Shown: positions 27,127 to 34,772, numbered from the stretch's first letter. The stretch: 48,461 bases of DNA from Lutibacter sp. (GCA_002733665.1 NVWM01000012.1:1-48461), one strand, 5' to 3'. The notes: generated by a model not told the origin, from the sequence alone. Made by a program: numbers and translations.

Positions 27127-29844
27127 ATGAAAGCATATATAAACAACATACAGCATTCTTTTGAACAAAATGAAACAATTTTAGAATTTGTAAGGAGAAT
27201 TGAAAGCAACAAAGATGCAATTCCAACAATGTGTCAAGATGATCGATTAGAGAATTTTGGTTCGTGTAGAGTCTGTTCAGTAGAAGTTGCTCGAGAAAAA
27301 GATGGTCCAACTAGAACAATGGCTTCATGTCATACACCTGTTGGAAAAGGCTTATACATTTATCATAATACTGACAAAATGAAACGCCTTCGTAAAAACA
27401 TTGTAGAATTAGTTTTAACTGATTATCCATCTGACAAAGTTTTTCCTCCTGAAAATAAAAAAGCAACTCCATTTCAAGAAACCATTGCTCAAATCGGCAT
27501 TCCTAATATTCGCTATCCAGAAGGCTCAAATCATCTTGATATTGAGACAGATAGAGCACATCCATATATAAAATCAGATTTAGCACAATGCATCAATTGT
27601 TTTCGATGTGTACGTGCTTGCGAAGAAATTCAAGGAGAAATGATTCTAAGTATGTCAGGTCGTGGATTTGCAACCAATATTATCAAAGGATTTGATACTA
27701 CATTTGATGAATCTGCCTGTATTTCTTGTGGAGCATGTGTACAAACGTGTCCGACAGAAGCCTTAACCGATAAATTTGAAACAAAAACTTTAATTGCTGA
27801 TAAAACTGTAAGAACAACATGTACATATTGTGGTGTTGGTTGTCAGTTAGATGTATCAGTTATAGATGGAAAAATCAGAGGAATTCAAGCACCAGAAACT
27901 GCTGAAGTAAATGAAGGACATACTTGTTTGAAAGGGCGTTTTGCTTTTCAATTTTATGATCATCCAGATAGATTGCGAGAGCCAATGATTCGCAAAAATG
28001 GAAAGTTAGAAGTTGTAACTTGGGAAGAAGCATATACTTTTATTGCTGATAAACTTATCAATATAAAAAACAAATATGGTGCAGACTCCATTGGTGGAAT
28101 TTCATCATCAAGAGCAACCAACGAAGAAAATTATTTAATGCAAAAAATGATTCGAGTTGCTATTGGCACCAATAATATTGATGGTTGCGCACGTGTTTGC
28201 CACGCTCCTACTGCCTACGGAATGCAACAATCTTTTGGTACAGGTGCAGCCACAAATTCGGTTGAAGACTTAAAACAAACTGATGCTATTTTCTTATTTG
28301 GTGCAAACCCTGTAAAAGGACATCCAGTAACAGGAGCAAAAATAAAACAAGCGTTTATGAAAGGAGTTACCTCAATTGTGGTAGATCCTATCAAAACAAA
28401 ATTGGCAGAATTAGCAACCTATTTTCTGCAGATAAGACCTGGAACAAATGTGGCAGTTTTAAATATGATTTCGCATTATATTATTACCGAAAACTTAGTT
28501 AATCAGCATTTTATAGATTCTTATACTGAAAAATATCAAGAATTTAAAGAGCATGTGCAAGGTTTAGATATGGATGAATTGGAAACACTTACAGGCGTTT
28601 CTAAAGAATTGGTCAAAAAAGCAGCTATCGCTTATGCAAAGTCAGAAAGAGCGATGGAATTTCACGGATTAGGAGTTACTGAACACTTCCAAGGGAGTAA
28701 AACTGTAATGCTACTATCAAATTTAGCAATGATGACCGGAAATATTGGAAAAAACGGTGCTGGATTAAACCCGTTACGTGGACAAAACAATGTACAAGGT
28801 GCTGCAGATATGGGTGTTCAACCACATCAAGGTGCTGGATATATGGATATTAACAAACCTGAAGTTCAAGAGTATTATGCTGAAAAATATGGTGTTTCAA
28901 CGATGCCAAAGAAAGAAGGATATAAGATTCCGCAAATGCTAGATGCTGCAATAGACGGAAAAATAAAAGCACTTTACATTATGGGAGAAGATACTATAAT
29001 GACCGATCCAAATACAAATCATAGCATCAAAGCCTTTGAAAAATTAGACTTAATTGTGGTGCAAGAATTATTTATGACAGCAACCACTGAAATGGCACAT
29101 GTTGTACTTCCAGCTTCTTCTTATTTTGAAAAAAACGGAACATTTACTAACGGCGAAAGGCGTGTACAACGTGTAAATAAAGTGGTAGAACCTATAGGAA
29201 ACACAAAGCCTGACGGACAAATCATTATTGATATGATGCATAAATTAGGTTACGATCAACCAACAGGATTAACCTACGATGCTGCAAAAGTGATTGAAGA
29301 AATTGCAGATGTAATTCCGTTTATGAAAGGGTTATCTTGGGATAGATTGGGTGAAAACGGATTACAATGGCCAATAAAAGAAGATGGAACTGATACCAAA
29401 ATGTTACATATCGATGGCGCATTCAAAAAAGGAATTGGAACGTTTCATCATTTTAATTTTGAAGAATCTCCAGAAATTGTTTCTCACGGAAAAAAATATC
29501 CATTTATCCTTACAACAGGTAGAGAATTGGAGCATTATAACTCTGGAACTATGACTCGCAGAACTGATAACCAGCAACTTTTATCAAAAGATGTATTAGA
29601 AGTACATCCTAAAGACGCAATCAAAAAAGGAATTAACGACTCTGAAATCGTTCGATTGATTTCTGATAGAGGAAGTGTAGAAATTGCAGTAAAATACTCT
29701 AAGAACGTTAAAAAAGGTGTTTTACGATCTACATTTCATCAACCTGAAGTATTTATTAATATAATTACAGGAAGTGTTGGAGACAAAGAGACAATGACTC
29801 CAGAATATAAGGTTGTTGCTGTTGATTTTGAGAAAATTCTATAA
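27127..29844 (+). CDS. fdhA: Formate dehydrogenase alpha subunit (molybdenum, Cys type)
   Basis: 905 residues, NuoG-like at the N-terminus. [2Fe-2S] ligands Cys36, Cys47, Cys50 and Cys68; a His-Cys/[4Fe-4S] region CINCFRCVRACEE; a ferredoxin motif CISCGACVQTCPTEAL; and the molybdopterin-domain cluster TCTYCGVGC (about 236-244). The Mo ligand is Cys358 in ARVCHAPTAYG, where the E. coli FdhF enzyme has selenocysteine. The C-terminal molydopterin-dinucleotide binding domain shows TTGRELEHYNSGTMTRR. It oxidises formate to CO2 and feeds the NuoF-like subunit. No signal peptide, so cytosolic. fdhD follows 4 bases later. Confidence 0.92.
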   Translation: MKAYINNIQHSFEQNETILEFVRRIESNKDAIPTMCQDDRLENFGSCRVCSVEVAREKDGPTRTMASCHTPVGKGLYIYHNTDKMKRLRKNIVELVLTDYPSDKVFPPENKKATPFQETIAQIGIPNIRYPEGSNHLDIETDRAHPYIKSDLAQCINCFRCVRACEEIQGEMILSMSGRGFATNIIKGFDTTFDESACISCGACVQTCPTEALTDKFETKTLIADKTVRTTCTYCGVGCQLDVSVIDGKIRGIQAPETAEVNEGHTCLKGRFAFQFYDHPDRLREPMIRKNGKLEVVTWEEAYTFIADKLINIKNKYGADSIGGISSSRATNEENYLMQKMIRVAIGTNNIDGCARVCHAPTAYGMQQSFGTGAATNSVEDLKQTDAIFLFGANPVKGHPVTGAKIKQAFMKGVTSIVVDPIKTKLAELATYFLQIRPGTNVAVLNMISHYIITENLVNQHFIDSYTEKYQEFKEHVQGLDMDELETLTGVSKELVKKAAIAYAKSERAMEFHGLGVTEHFQGSKTVMLLSNLAMMTGNIGKNGAGLNPLRGQNNVQGAADMGVQPHQGAGYMDINKPEVQEYYAEKYGVSTMPKKEGYKIPQMLDAAIDGKIKALYIMGEDTIMTDPNTNHSIKAFEKLDLIVVQELFMTATTEMAHVVLPASSYFEKNGTFTNGERRVQRVNKVVEPIGNTKPDGQIIIDMMHKLGYDQPTGLTYDAAKVIEEIADVIPFMKGLSWDRLGENGLQWPIKEDGTDTKMLHIDGAFKKGIGTFHHFNFEESPEIVSHGKKYPFILTTGRELEHYNSGTMTRRTDNQQLLSKDVLEVHPKDAIKKGINDSEIVRLISDRGSVEIAVKYSKNVKKGVLRSTFHQPEVFINIITGSVGDKETMTPEYKVVAVDFEKIL

Positions 29845-29848
29845 TATT

Positions 29849-30622
29849 ATGGGATTTGAAAAATACGACGCCATAAAAGTATCTGGAGACAATCAAAAAG
29901 AATTTATTGACACTATTGTACTTGAAGCACCTCTTCAAATCAGCATCAACAATGAACCCTATACTGTTGTGATGCGAACTCCAGGAAATGATAAAGAACT
30001 TATTAGAGGTCTTTTATTTGCTGAAGATATTTATAAAAACACCACAAAATTAAATATAAAACTCCTTGAAGACACAGAGAATCACTTTACAATTTATAAT
30101 GTTTTAATTTCTGATCACGATCTAGGCAAAGGTTATATGAATAAGCGATCTTTATTATCAGTTTCTTCTTGCGGAATATGTGGAAAAAAATCTATCGAAG
30201 ATATTACAGTAAAAGGGAATTCTTTAAAAAATATTTCAAAAATAAATCCCTCAAAAATTGAGGAAATGTTTGAAATTATGAAGAAGAAACAACTAGTATT
30301 CAAAAAGACTGGAGCATCTCATGCTGCTGCAGTTTTTGATTCTAATTACAAGTTGCTAGACACAAAAGAAGATATAGGAAGGCACAATGCTGTTGACAAG
30401 ACAATTGGAGAGTTACTAAACCGTAACCTTTTGAAAAAATCGAACTATCTTTTAGTAAGCGGAAGAGTATCCTATGAAATCGTTACAAAAGCTTTTATTG
30501 CTAAGATACCAACTATTATTGCCGTTTCTGGATGCTCATCATTAGCAATAGATTTTTCCAAAGAGTTTGGAATTACATTAATTGGTTTTACAAGAGGTTT
30601 AGATTTAACTATTTACAATTAA
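29849..30622 (+). CDS. fdhD: Formate dehydrogenase accessory sulfurtransferase FdhD
   Basis: FdhD passes sulfur from a cysteine desulfurase to the Mo cofactor of formate dehydrogenase. The product has 257 residues. The sulfur-carrying CxxC is SSCGIC (Cys108, Cys111), with MRTPGNDKELIRGLLFAE, KTGASHAAAVFD and EDIGRHNAVDKTIGELL as family landmarks. The ATG at 29849 is used because an earlier in-frame start overlaps fdhA by 32 bases and lacks conserved sequence. It is the last gene of the fdh operon. Confidence 0.93.
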   Translation: MGFEKYDAIKVSGDNQKEFIDTIVLEAPLQISINNEPYTVVMRTPGNDKELIRGLLFAEDIYKNTTKLNIKLLEDTENHFTIYNVLISDHDLGKGYMNKRSLLSVSSCGICGKKSIEDITVKGNSLKNISKINPSKIEEMFEIMKKKQLVFKKTGASHAAAVFDSNYKLLDTKEDIGRHNAVDKTIGELLNRNLLKKSNYLLVSGRVSYEIVTKAFIAKIPTIIAVSGCSSLAIDFSKEFGITLIGFTRGLDLTIYN

Positions 30623-30629
30623 AAAATTA

Positions 30630-30660
30630 TTTGGTAATTTAATTATTATTCTTATATTTG
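30630..30660 (+). promoter_or_regulatory. Bacteroidota consensus promoter P1
   Basis: TTTG (30630-30633), exactly 19 bases, then TATATTTG (30653-30660). This matches the Bacteroidetes sigma-A form TTTG-N19-TAnnTTTG. It begins 8 bases after the fdhD stop. Transcription would start near 30667, 300 bases before the first coding start. Confidence 0.75.
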
Positions 30661-30913
30661 CATTAATATGTGCGTCCCTAATTACACGCCTTTTTATCGG
30701 AGATAGAAATTAATCATTGCTTATTTATGAATTTAAACAGTATGTTTTTTTCATAAATTGAGCCATTTTTCAACTTTTTACCTCAAAAATCAATTATTAA
30801 TAAAAAATATTTTTGTTATTATGAGTTTGCGCTAAGGCGTTGTTTTTATTGAATAAACTGACATTTCAGTCCCCAATTGTTTTTAAATGCTACAAAAACA
30901 AATGAGGGATATA
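30661..30913. other. Gene-free stretch, possible leader or small RNA
   Basis: No frame longer than 10 residues with a start is seen. It holds a weak hairpin GCGT...ACGC before CTTTTTAT (about 30672-30694), and otherwise AT-rich sequence. Since consensus promoters stand at both ends, it may be transcribed as a long leader or a small RNA. Confidence 0.35.
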
Positions 30914-30944
30914 TTTGCATATTCCAAATATAACTCTATATTTG
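30914..30944 (+). promoter_or_regulatory. Bacteroidota consensus promoter P2
   Basis: TTTG (30914-30917), N19, TATATTTG (30937-30944), again a perfect match. Its start point would be about 24 bases before the small peptide gene. The TTTG is itself the end of another TATATTTG (30910-30917). Confidence 0.78.
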
Positions 30945-30974
30945 CTATTACATTATATTAAATCTTACTAACAA

Positions 30975-31118
30975 ATGAAAAAAGCAAAATTAATTTTCGG
31001 ATTGCTCGCATTAACAATATTTTCACTATCTTTCGTCTTGAATAATAGCACAAATGATGATGAAAATCAAGATCAAACAATCCTCAAAAGCAGAATCAGA
31101 GTACCTACTAACGGGTAG
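30975..31118 (+). CDS. 47-residue exported peptide
   Basis: MKKAKLIFGLLALTIFSLSF is followed by a short polar part and a basic end SRIRVPTNG. It has the look of a signal-peptide-bearing small secreted peptide. The start lies in the context ACTAACAAATG, the same as that before the DUF885 gene, and 30 bases after promoter P2. Its last 65 bases overlap the start of the membrane protein gene in another frame. I do not recognise a family. A leader peptide, toxin or signal peptide are all open. Confidence 0.55.
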   Translation: MKKAKLIFGLLALTIFSLSFVLNNSTNDDENQDQTILKSRIRVPTNG

Positions 31119-31584
31119 TCTGATAATTGCATTTATATTATTTATAACATACGCTCTCTATTTTTATAAATATTTTCCTGATACAAAAAAAATAGAAACT
31201 ATTTTTTTTGTGTTTGAAAGTAAAGAATATGAGAGTGTTTATGTTTTTATGTGGGTTTTTCTTTCTAAGTTGGTACCTCTTTTATTACTATTGTTATGGT
31301 TTACTACTTGTAAGCATTGGTGGTATTATTCTATTGCAATTCCTATTGCAGTATATGTATTCCAGTTAATTAGTGTTATTAATGATGACATCAAATTTGC
31401 CGATGACTACGAATTTATCTACTCACTACCTTTTACTATAATTATCTTAGGGTTCTTATATTATATAAGAAATAGAATAAGCACGTATCTTAAAGCCGTA
31501 GATTTAAAAACACAAGTTGATGAAGTAATAGATAAAGGCATCAAAAAAAGAGAAGAATATTTAAAAGAAAAAGGGTATGATTAA
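31054..31584 (+). CDS. Four-span membrane protein, hypothetical
   Basis: 176 residues. Hydrophobic helices lie at about 20-40 (LLTGSLIIAFILFITYALYF), 64-82 (VYVFMWVFLSKLVPLLLLLLW), 88-108 and 122-140. A charged, helical C-terminal tail (VDEVIDKGIKKREEYLKEKG) faces the cytosol or forms a short coil. Three consecutive ATG codons at 31054-31062 open the frame and no later start precedes the first helix, so it truly overlaps the small peptide gene by 65 bases. Coupled translation is likely. Family unknown. Confidence 0.65.
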   Translation: MMMKIKIKQSSKAESEYLLTGSLIIAFILFITYALYFYKYFPDTKKIETIFFVFESKEYESVYVFMWVFLSKLVPLLLLLLWFTTCKHWWYYSIAIPIAVYVFQLISVINDDIKFADDYEFIYSLPFTIIILGFLYYIRNRISTYLKAVDLKTQVDEVIDKGIKKREEYLKEKGYD

Positions 31585-31610
31585 TAAAACAATACTCATT
31601 AATTAGATAT

Positions 31611-31643
31611 AAAAAAAGCATCCAAAATTTGGATGCTTTTTTT
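31611..31643. terminator. Strong bidirectional terminator
   Basis: AAAAAAAGCATCC / GGATGCTTTTTTT with a 7-nt loop, 27 bases after the membrane protein stop. Confidence 0.93.
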
Positions 31644-31648
31644 ATGCT

Positions 31649-31665
31649 GTGATGGCGACAGGATT
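31649..31665. repeat. att-like copy of the tRNA-Arg 3' end (1 mismatch)
   Basis: GTGATGGCGACAGGATT matches 16 of 17 bases of the tRNA-Arg 3' end at 35366-35382. It lies 103 bases left of the exact copy at 31752, suggesting an older or nested integration site. Confidence 0.65.
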
Positions 31666-31710
31666 TAATATCCAAAGTGTTCCGTTTTTAAAATAAAAAA
31701 CTCGCAAATA

Positions 31711-31748
31711 AAAAAAGCAAGCTTTATTATTTTGCTTGCTTTTTTTTA
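31711..31748. terminator. Terminator between the two att-like repeats
   Basis: AAAAAAGCAAGC (31711-31722) / GCTTGC (31734-31739) with eight or more T after it; functional in both directions. Confidence 0.85.
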
Positions 31749-31751
31749 CCC

Positions 31752-31768
31752 GTGATCGCGACAGGATT
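31752..31768. repeat. Left attachment repeat (attL-like) of the tRNA-Arg island
   Basis: GTGATCGCGACAGGATT is identical over 17 bases to the 3' end of tRNA-Arg at 35366-35382, but the rest of the tRNA is absent here. Duplication of a tRNA 3' end is the classic trace of tyrosine-recombinase integration. Confidence 0.85.
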
Positions 31769-31820
31769 ATTTCCATACAGTTAACCGATTGATTTACAGT
31801 TGTATTAATTTATTTTTGTG

Positions 31821-32129
31821 TCATTTTTGTGACAAATTCTTCTTTAATTTCAGTAGTGATGATTCAATATTATGAATTAACTGGCCGTTATCTTCTCCGT
31901 AAACAGTAGTTCCCTCTTCATCAAAGCTATCTAGTTTTATATTTTCTTTAAACAAATAATTCAAATCTATACTTGGATAGTGTTCTAAAATAGACACAAT
32001 GAACTTCAGGTTTGGATTCTTCAAATATCTCCCAACCATAGACTCACTATAACCTATTTGTTGCGAAAGAGTCTTGTTCGTAATTTTTTTATTTTTAAAA
32101 AAATCAATCAATTTGTTTCCGAAAATCAT
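31821..32129 (-). CDS. Phage-type helix-turn-helix repressor
   Basis: 102 residues. An XRE-like HTH lies at about residues 6-55 (LIDFFKNKKITNKTLSQQIG, SESMVGRYLKNP), followed by an acidic C-terminal part. It points away from 32222 with a 92-base divergent spacer that contains a perfect 16-bp palindrome. This is the cI/cro-like arrangement of a lysogeny switch. Role as the island's repressor is inferred. Confidence 0.75.
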   Translation of the reverse strand: MIFGNKLIDFFKNKKITNKTLSQQIGYSESMVGRYLKNPNLKFIVSILEHYPSIDLNYLFKENIKLDSFDEEGTTVYGEDNGQLIHNIESSLLKLKKNLSQK

Positions 32130-32148
32130 ATTTAGAATGATTATAAAC

Positions 32149-32164
32149 TATACTTATTAGTATA
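32149..32164. promoter_or_regulatory. Palindromic operator candidate
   Basis: TATACTTATTAGTATA: 6-bp arms with a 4-base spacer, perfectly symmetric, in the divergent spacer between the repressor and the phage-like gene run. It lies 19 bases from the repressor start and just before the TTTG at 32170. Confidence 0.55.
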
Positions 32165-32169
32165 TTTTA

Positions 32170-32202
32170 TTTGTTTATTATATACATATATATCTATATT
32201 TA
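32170..32202 (+). promoter_or_regulatory. Promoter of the phage-like gene run
   Basis: TTTG (32170-32173), 21 bases, TATATTTA (32195-32202): close to the Bacteroidota consensus, one base off in the last position and with slightly long spacing. It starts 5 bases after the palindrome, so repressor binding could block it. Confidence 0.45.
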
Positions 32203-32221
32203 TGGCTTTAATAGTAGATAT

Positions 32222-32494
32222 ATGGCAAATATAGTAGAAAAGAACGAAACAAAAAATATGCAAACGCATATAGAAGATGCTTATGCGTATTTAGATGATC
32301 ACTTACCTCCATTCTATGGAGCGCGTGTTAAAGAAAAATTGAAAGCGTTAGGTGTTACTGCATCAATTAAAAGAATTAATAATGTGAGAAACCAACACGC
32401 AAAAAACACAACAATATTAAATGCACTTTTAGCAGTAGCTAAAGAAGAAAAGGCGCAGGTCGAAGCGCTTAAAAAATTTAACACTAAAATCTAA
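32222..32494 (+). CDS. Small phage-like regulatory protein, hypothetical
   Basis: 90 residues, soluble. It contains GARVKEKLKALGVTASIKRINNVRNQHAKN, which could form a DNA-binding helix pair, and an Ala/Lys-rich C-terminal helix. Position directly opposite the repressor resembles cro-like or early genes of temperate phages in flavobacteria. The ATG at 32222 is chosen; an upstream in-frame start would add a low-complexity Ile-Tyr run encoded by the promoter. It ends 8 bases before the next gene. Confidence 0.55.
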   Translation: MANIVEKNETKNMQTHIEDAYAYLDDHLPPFYGARVKEKLKALGVTASIKRINNVRNQHAKNTTILNALLAVAKEEKAQVEALKKFNTKI

Positions 32495-32502
32495 AAAAAA
32501 TT

Positions 32503-33081
32503 ATGACACCACAAGCAAAACCTATTGAGAACAATCCGTATCCTGGATTAATTAATTCGGGTATTGAATTTTTTAACTGTCCAGAAGGAGAAGTAAATAT
32601 TATTCTTAACAAAAGAATAATTTTATTTACAGAGTTACCCTTCGCAATTATCCAAATACTAAAAGAAGATATATCGAAAAATAAAGATGTAGAATTGGCT
32701 TTGCACGATATGCATCCGCATTCAGAATATAATAGGCTTGAGCAATTCGCTAAATGTAGGTTTGGCGGACTAGACTTTCAAGCAGATATAGAAAATAATA
32801 CACTACAAGAAGGAGAATATTGGGACTGCCCATTACATGGGAAATGTGCTGCTGAAGGAATTATATGCAAACTCCCGAAAGTTAATGGAGAAAGGCTCGT
32901 AAAACAAGAGGTAGATTTAATGAGATTACTTTCTTCTGAAATGACAAATGAAATAATTGCTGAACAATTAAACTTGGCGTTTGGAACATTTCATTTAGTT
33001 AAAAAAAAACTCTACAAAAAATTAAAAGTTTTAACAAAACAAGGTGTTGCGAGAATTGCAACGGCCTTAAACATTATTTAG
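32503..33081 (+). CDS. LuxR-type HTH protein with a Cys cluster
   Basis: 192 residues. The C-terminal ~55 residues (LMRLLSSEMTNEIIAEQLNL, FGTFHLVKKKLYKKLKV) form a LuxR/GerE-like helix-turn-helix. A central cluster CPLHGKCAAEGIICKLP and an early Cys (FNCPEGE) may bind zinc. Proteins of this make-up occur in flavobacterial prophage-type regions as regulators; here that is inference. It is co-directional with, and 8 bases from, the preceding gene. Confidence 0.68.
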   Translation: MTPQAKPIENNPYPGLINSGIEFFNCPEGEVNIILNKRIILFTELPFAIIQILKEDISKNKDVELALHDMHPHSEYNRLEQFAKCRFGGLDFQADIENNTLQEGEYWDCPLHGKCAAEGIICKLPKVNGERLVKQEVDLMRLLSSEMTNEIIAEQLNLAFGTFHLVKKKLYKKLKVLTKQGVARIATALNII

Positions 33082-33131
33082 CAATCTGCTAGATGCACGT
33101 TCTTTATACTCGGTGCTTAGCACTATTTTTT

Positions 33132-33163
33132 TATCAATAACCGTCATTTCGATGGCGGTGATA
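33132..33163 (+). other. Hairpin with a TTCG tetraloop
   Basis: ACCGTCAT (33140-33147) / ATGGCGGT (33152-33159) closed by TTCG, one G-T pair, extended by TATC/GATA across a small internal loop. AAAAA rather than T follows, so on the minus strand it would precede T residues. It may be an RNA element or a minus-strand terminator. Confidence 0.45.
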
Positions 33164-33223
33164 AAAATCATAATTCAAAAAATAATATCAAAATATAAAT
33201 AATTGTGATGAAGTTTAAATGAT

Positions 33224-33337
33224 ATGAGAAATAGAGAAAAAAGTATAATGATGATAGTATGGTTATTTGTTGTGATAATAGTTTTAGCAGGAGGATATAT
33301 GTTGTCATTAAAATTATTACAATTATTAATGAGTTAA
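33224..33337 (+). CDS. 37-residue single-span membrane peptide
   Basis: After MRNREKS comes one strongly hydrophobic segment (IMMIVWLFVVIIVLAGGYML) and a short tail. It opens at an ATG with AT-rich upstream sequence. Small membrane peptides are common in such islands, but a chance frame in AT-rich DNA cannot be excluded. Confidence 0.35.
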   Translation: MRNREKSIMMIVWLFVVIIVLAGGYMLSLKLLQLLMS

Positions 33338-33348
33338 AAAAAATTAGG

Positions 33349-33378
33349 TATCGTTTTCCTGATGACAAGAAAACGATA
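33349..33378 (+). other. Perfect 10-bp hairpin
   Basis: TATCGTTTTC (33349-33358) / GAAAACGATA (33369-33378) with a 10-nt loop, between two small membrane-peptide frames. No T-run, so not a standard terminator. Confidence 0.5.
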
Positions 33379-33413
33379 GTTTATGTACACAAAAGACAAA
33401 TAAACAGTAGAAT

Positions 33414-33533
33414 ATGAAACTAGAATTTACAAACAACCATCGAACAATTATCCTTTTAGCATCTGTTTATATCCTCGCAGGATTTGTTTCTGATTTAGGA
33501 ATGTTAATATATAACCTTATTAAATATCTGTAA
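33414..33533 (+). CDS. 39-residue membrane peptide
   Basis: MKLEFTNNHRTIILL opens a peptide with a hydrophobic stretch ILLASVYILAGFVSDLGMLI; one membrane span. It is followed 16 bases later by the next small gene. No family recognised. Confidence 0.35.
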   Translation: MKLEFTNNHRTIILLASVYILAGFVSDLGMLIYNLIKYL

Positions 33534-33549
33534 TTAAACAAATAGAACT

Positions 33550-33786
33550 ATGGCAATTAAAAAATATAATCAAATGATTTTTGTAGCGCATTCTTATTTA
33601 GAAGTTATTAAAAAGGAATTGGTTTATAATAATAACAGCACAGCAGAAGATTTTGAAACATATAAAATTAATCAAGAGAAAACAAAAGAATTGTTTGATT
33701 ATTTCATAAAAGATTATGAATACGAATTGAGTTATCATCAAATGATGAAGGCTATCTCTTTATTTTTAAAATCAAACAAACAGTGA
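33550..33786 (+). CDS. Hypothetical 78-residue protein
   Basis: Soluble and mostly helical, with many charged and aromatic residues (AHSYLEVIKKELVYNN, LFDYFIKDYEYEL). It opens ATGGCAATTAAA with the context AATAGAACTATGG. Unknown family. It belongs to the island's plus-strand run. Confidence 0.5.
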   Translation: MAIKKYNQMIFVAHSYLEVIKKELVYNNNSTAEDFETYKINQEKTKELFDYFIKDYEYELSYHQMMKAISLFLKSNKQ

Positions 33787-33801
33787 TTATGGAAATATAT
33801 A

Positions 33802-34119
33802 TTAAAAACTTAAAACAATAGAAATGATTTGTAAAGTGAACCCAATTAATATTATATTTTTAAACCTCTTTGCTTTTCTGCGTAGTGATTGCGAATCAAA
33901 TCTCATGTCTTGTACGTTTTGGTTTAATTCGGTGCATATTCTCTTTACTTTTTCTATATCTGTCCAATCATCTAAAGATGCTTCAAATACATTTTCATTC
34001 GCTTCCTCTAATGGTTTTGGTTCAAGTTTAAATAGTTTAAAGATTCCGTATATATCTAAAGAAATTCCAAAAATCGCTAAAGACTTTGATATTATTGGAA
34101 GTAAAAAACAGATAGTCAT
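33802..34119 (-). CDS. Membrane protein with two spans, hypothetical
   Basis: 105 residues. One hydrophobic segment near the N-terminus (TICFLLPIISKSLAIFGISL) and one at the C-terminus (NIILIGFTLQIISIVLSF) flank a charged cytosolic-looking middle (DWTDIEKVKRICTELNQNVQD). A plus-strand frame covers nearly the same bases, but its product has a Ser/Phe-rich composition typical of an antisense shadow, so the minus strand is preferred. Unknown function; it runs against its neighbours. Confidence 0.55.
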   Translation of the reverse strand: MTICFLLPIISKSLAIFGISLDIYGIFKLFKLEPKPLEEANENVFEASLDDWTDIEKVKRICTELNQNVQDMRFDSQSLRRKAKRFKNIILIGFTLQIISIVLSF

Positions 34120-34171
34120 AAATTCAATTTTTGAGTAAATATAAGAAATTTAAAAATAATCAATCAGTAAT

Positions 34172-34429
34172 ATGAAAGGTATAGAGTTTTATCCAATGTC
34201 ACACAGACCAAAACCAAGCAAAGATGTTTCAAGGTGGAGTGAAACCGTTTTAGTTTATGAAGAAGAACATAATTTTCAAGATTTTGGATATTTCGATTTT
34301 GAAAAAGACGAATGGCACATATTAGGAACTGACAGTATGAAATTAAAATGTTGGTGTAATATTCCACAACCAAAAAAAGAAAATATAGAAAAATTTAAAC
34401 CGACTACTCATTTTGGGTATCGACCATAA
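34172..34429 (+). CDS. DUF551-like small phage protein
   Basis: 85 residues. The layout HRPKPSKDVSRWSETVLVYEE ... W ... LKCWCNIPQPKKE resembles DUF551 (an opening Pro-rich part, VLVY strand, and a closing W-x-x-(L/I)-P-x-P), a family of short phage-encoded proteins of unknown role. The match is from pattern memory only. Confidence 0.5.
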   Translation: MKGIEFYPMSHRPKPSKDVSRWSETVLVYEEEHNFQDFGYFDFEKDEWHILGTDSMKLKCWCNIPQPKKENIEKFKPTTHFGYRP

Positions 34430-34468
34430 AAACAGTACTAAAACGAATATTAACTTAAAAATAAAATA

Positions 34469-34753
34469 ATGATGGAATCTACCAAACACAATTTTTTACA
34501 ATGGATTGAAATATCTGAAATGGTTGACAAAGGAGAAGAATTAAATCCTATTGACCAATTCATCCACGATAACACACCTGCTGGTGACGATGAAACTAAA
34601 TTTAGAGAGCAATTGTTTAAAGCAGTTAACTATGAAAACGATGAAGCAAAAACAGACAGAAATACCAACACAGTTGCTGCATTTATGGAGCATTGTAAAA
34701 GTGCTGATTTTGAAATTCCAGATTCAATGTTTGAAACATACTTTAACGCATAA
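34469..34753 (+). CDS. Hypothetical 94-residue acidic protein
   Basis: Soluble and acidic (ISEMVDKGEELNPIDQFIHD, NYENDEAKTDRNTNT). Two adjacent ATG codons open it at 34469. No family recognised. It precedes the truncated methyltransferase by 19 bases and is likely part of the same transcript. Confidence 0.5.
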   Translation: MMESTKHNFLQWIEISEMVDKGEELNPIDQFIHDNTPAGDDETKFREQLFKAVNYENDEAKTDRNTNTVAAFMEHCKSADFEIPDSMFETYFNA

Positions 34754-34772
34754 TAACAGTAAATAAAGAAAT

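Noticed and set aside
32174..32221. Possible N-terminal extension of the phage-like gene (Ile-Tyr-rich)
   Set aside because: The codons overlap the promoter box TATATTTA and read as an alternating Ile/Tyr run; the ATG at 32222 is a better start.
33824..34138. Plus-strand frame of 104 residues opposite 33802-34119
   Set aside because: Ser/Phe/Ile-rich with no domain-like pattern; the minus-strand frame has two clean membrane spans and a charged middle, so this is its shadow.
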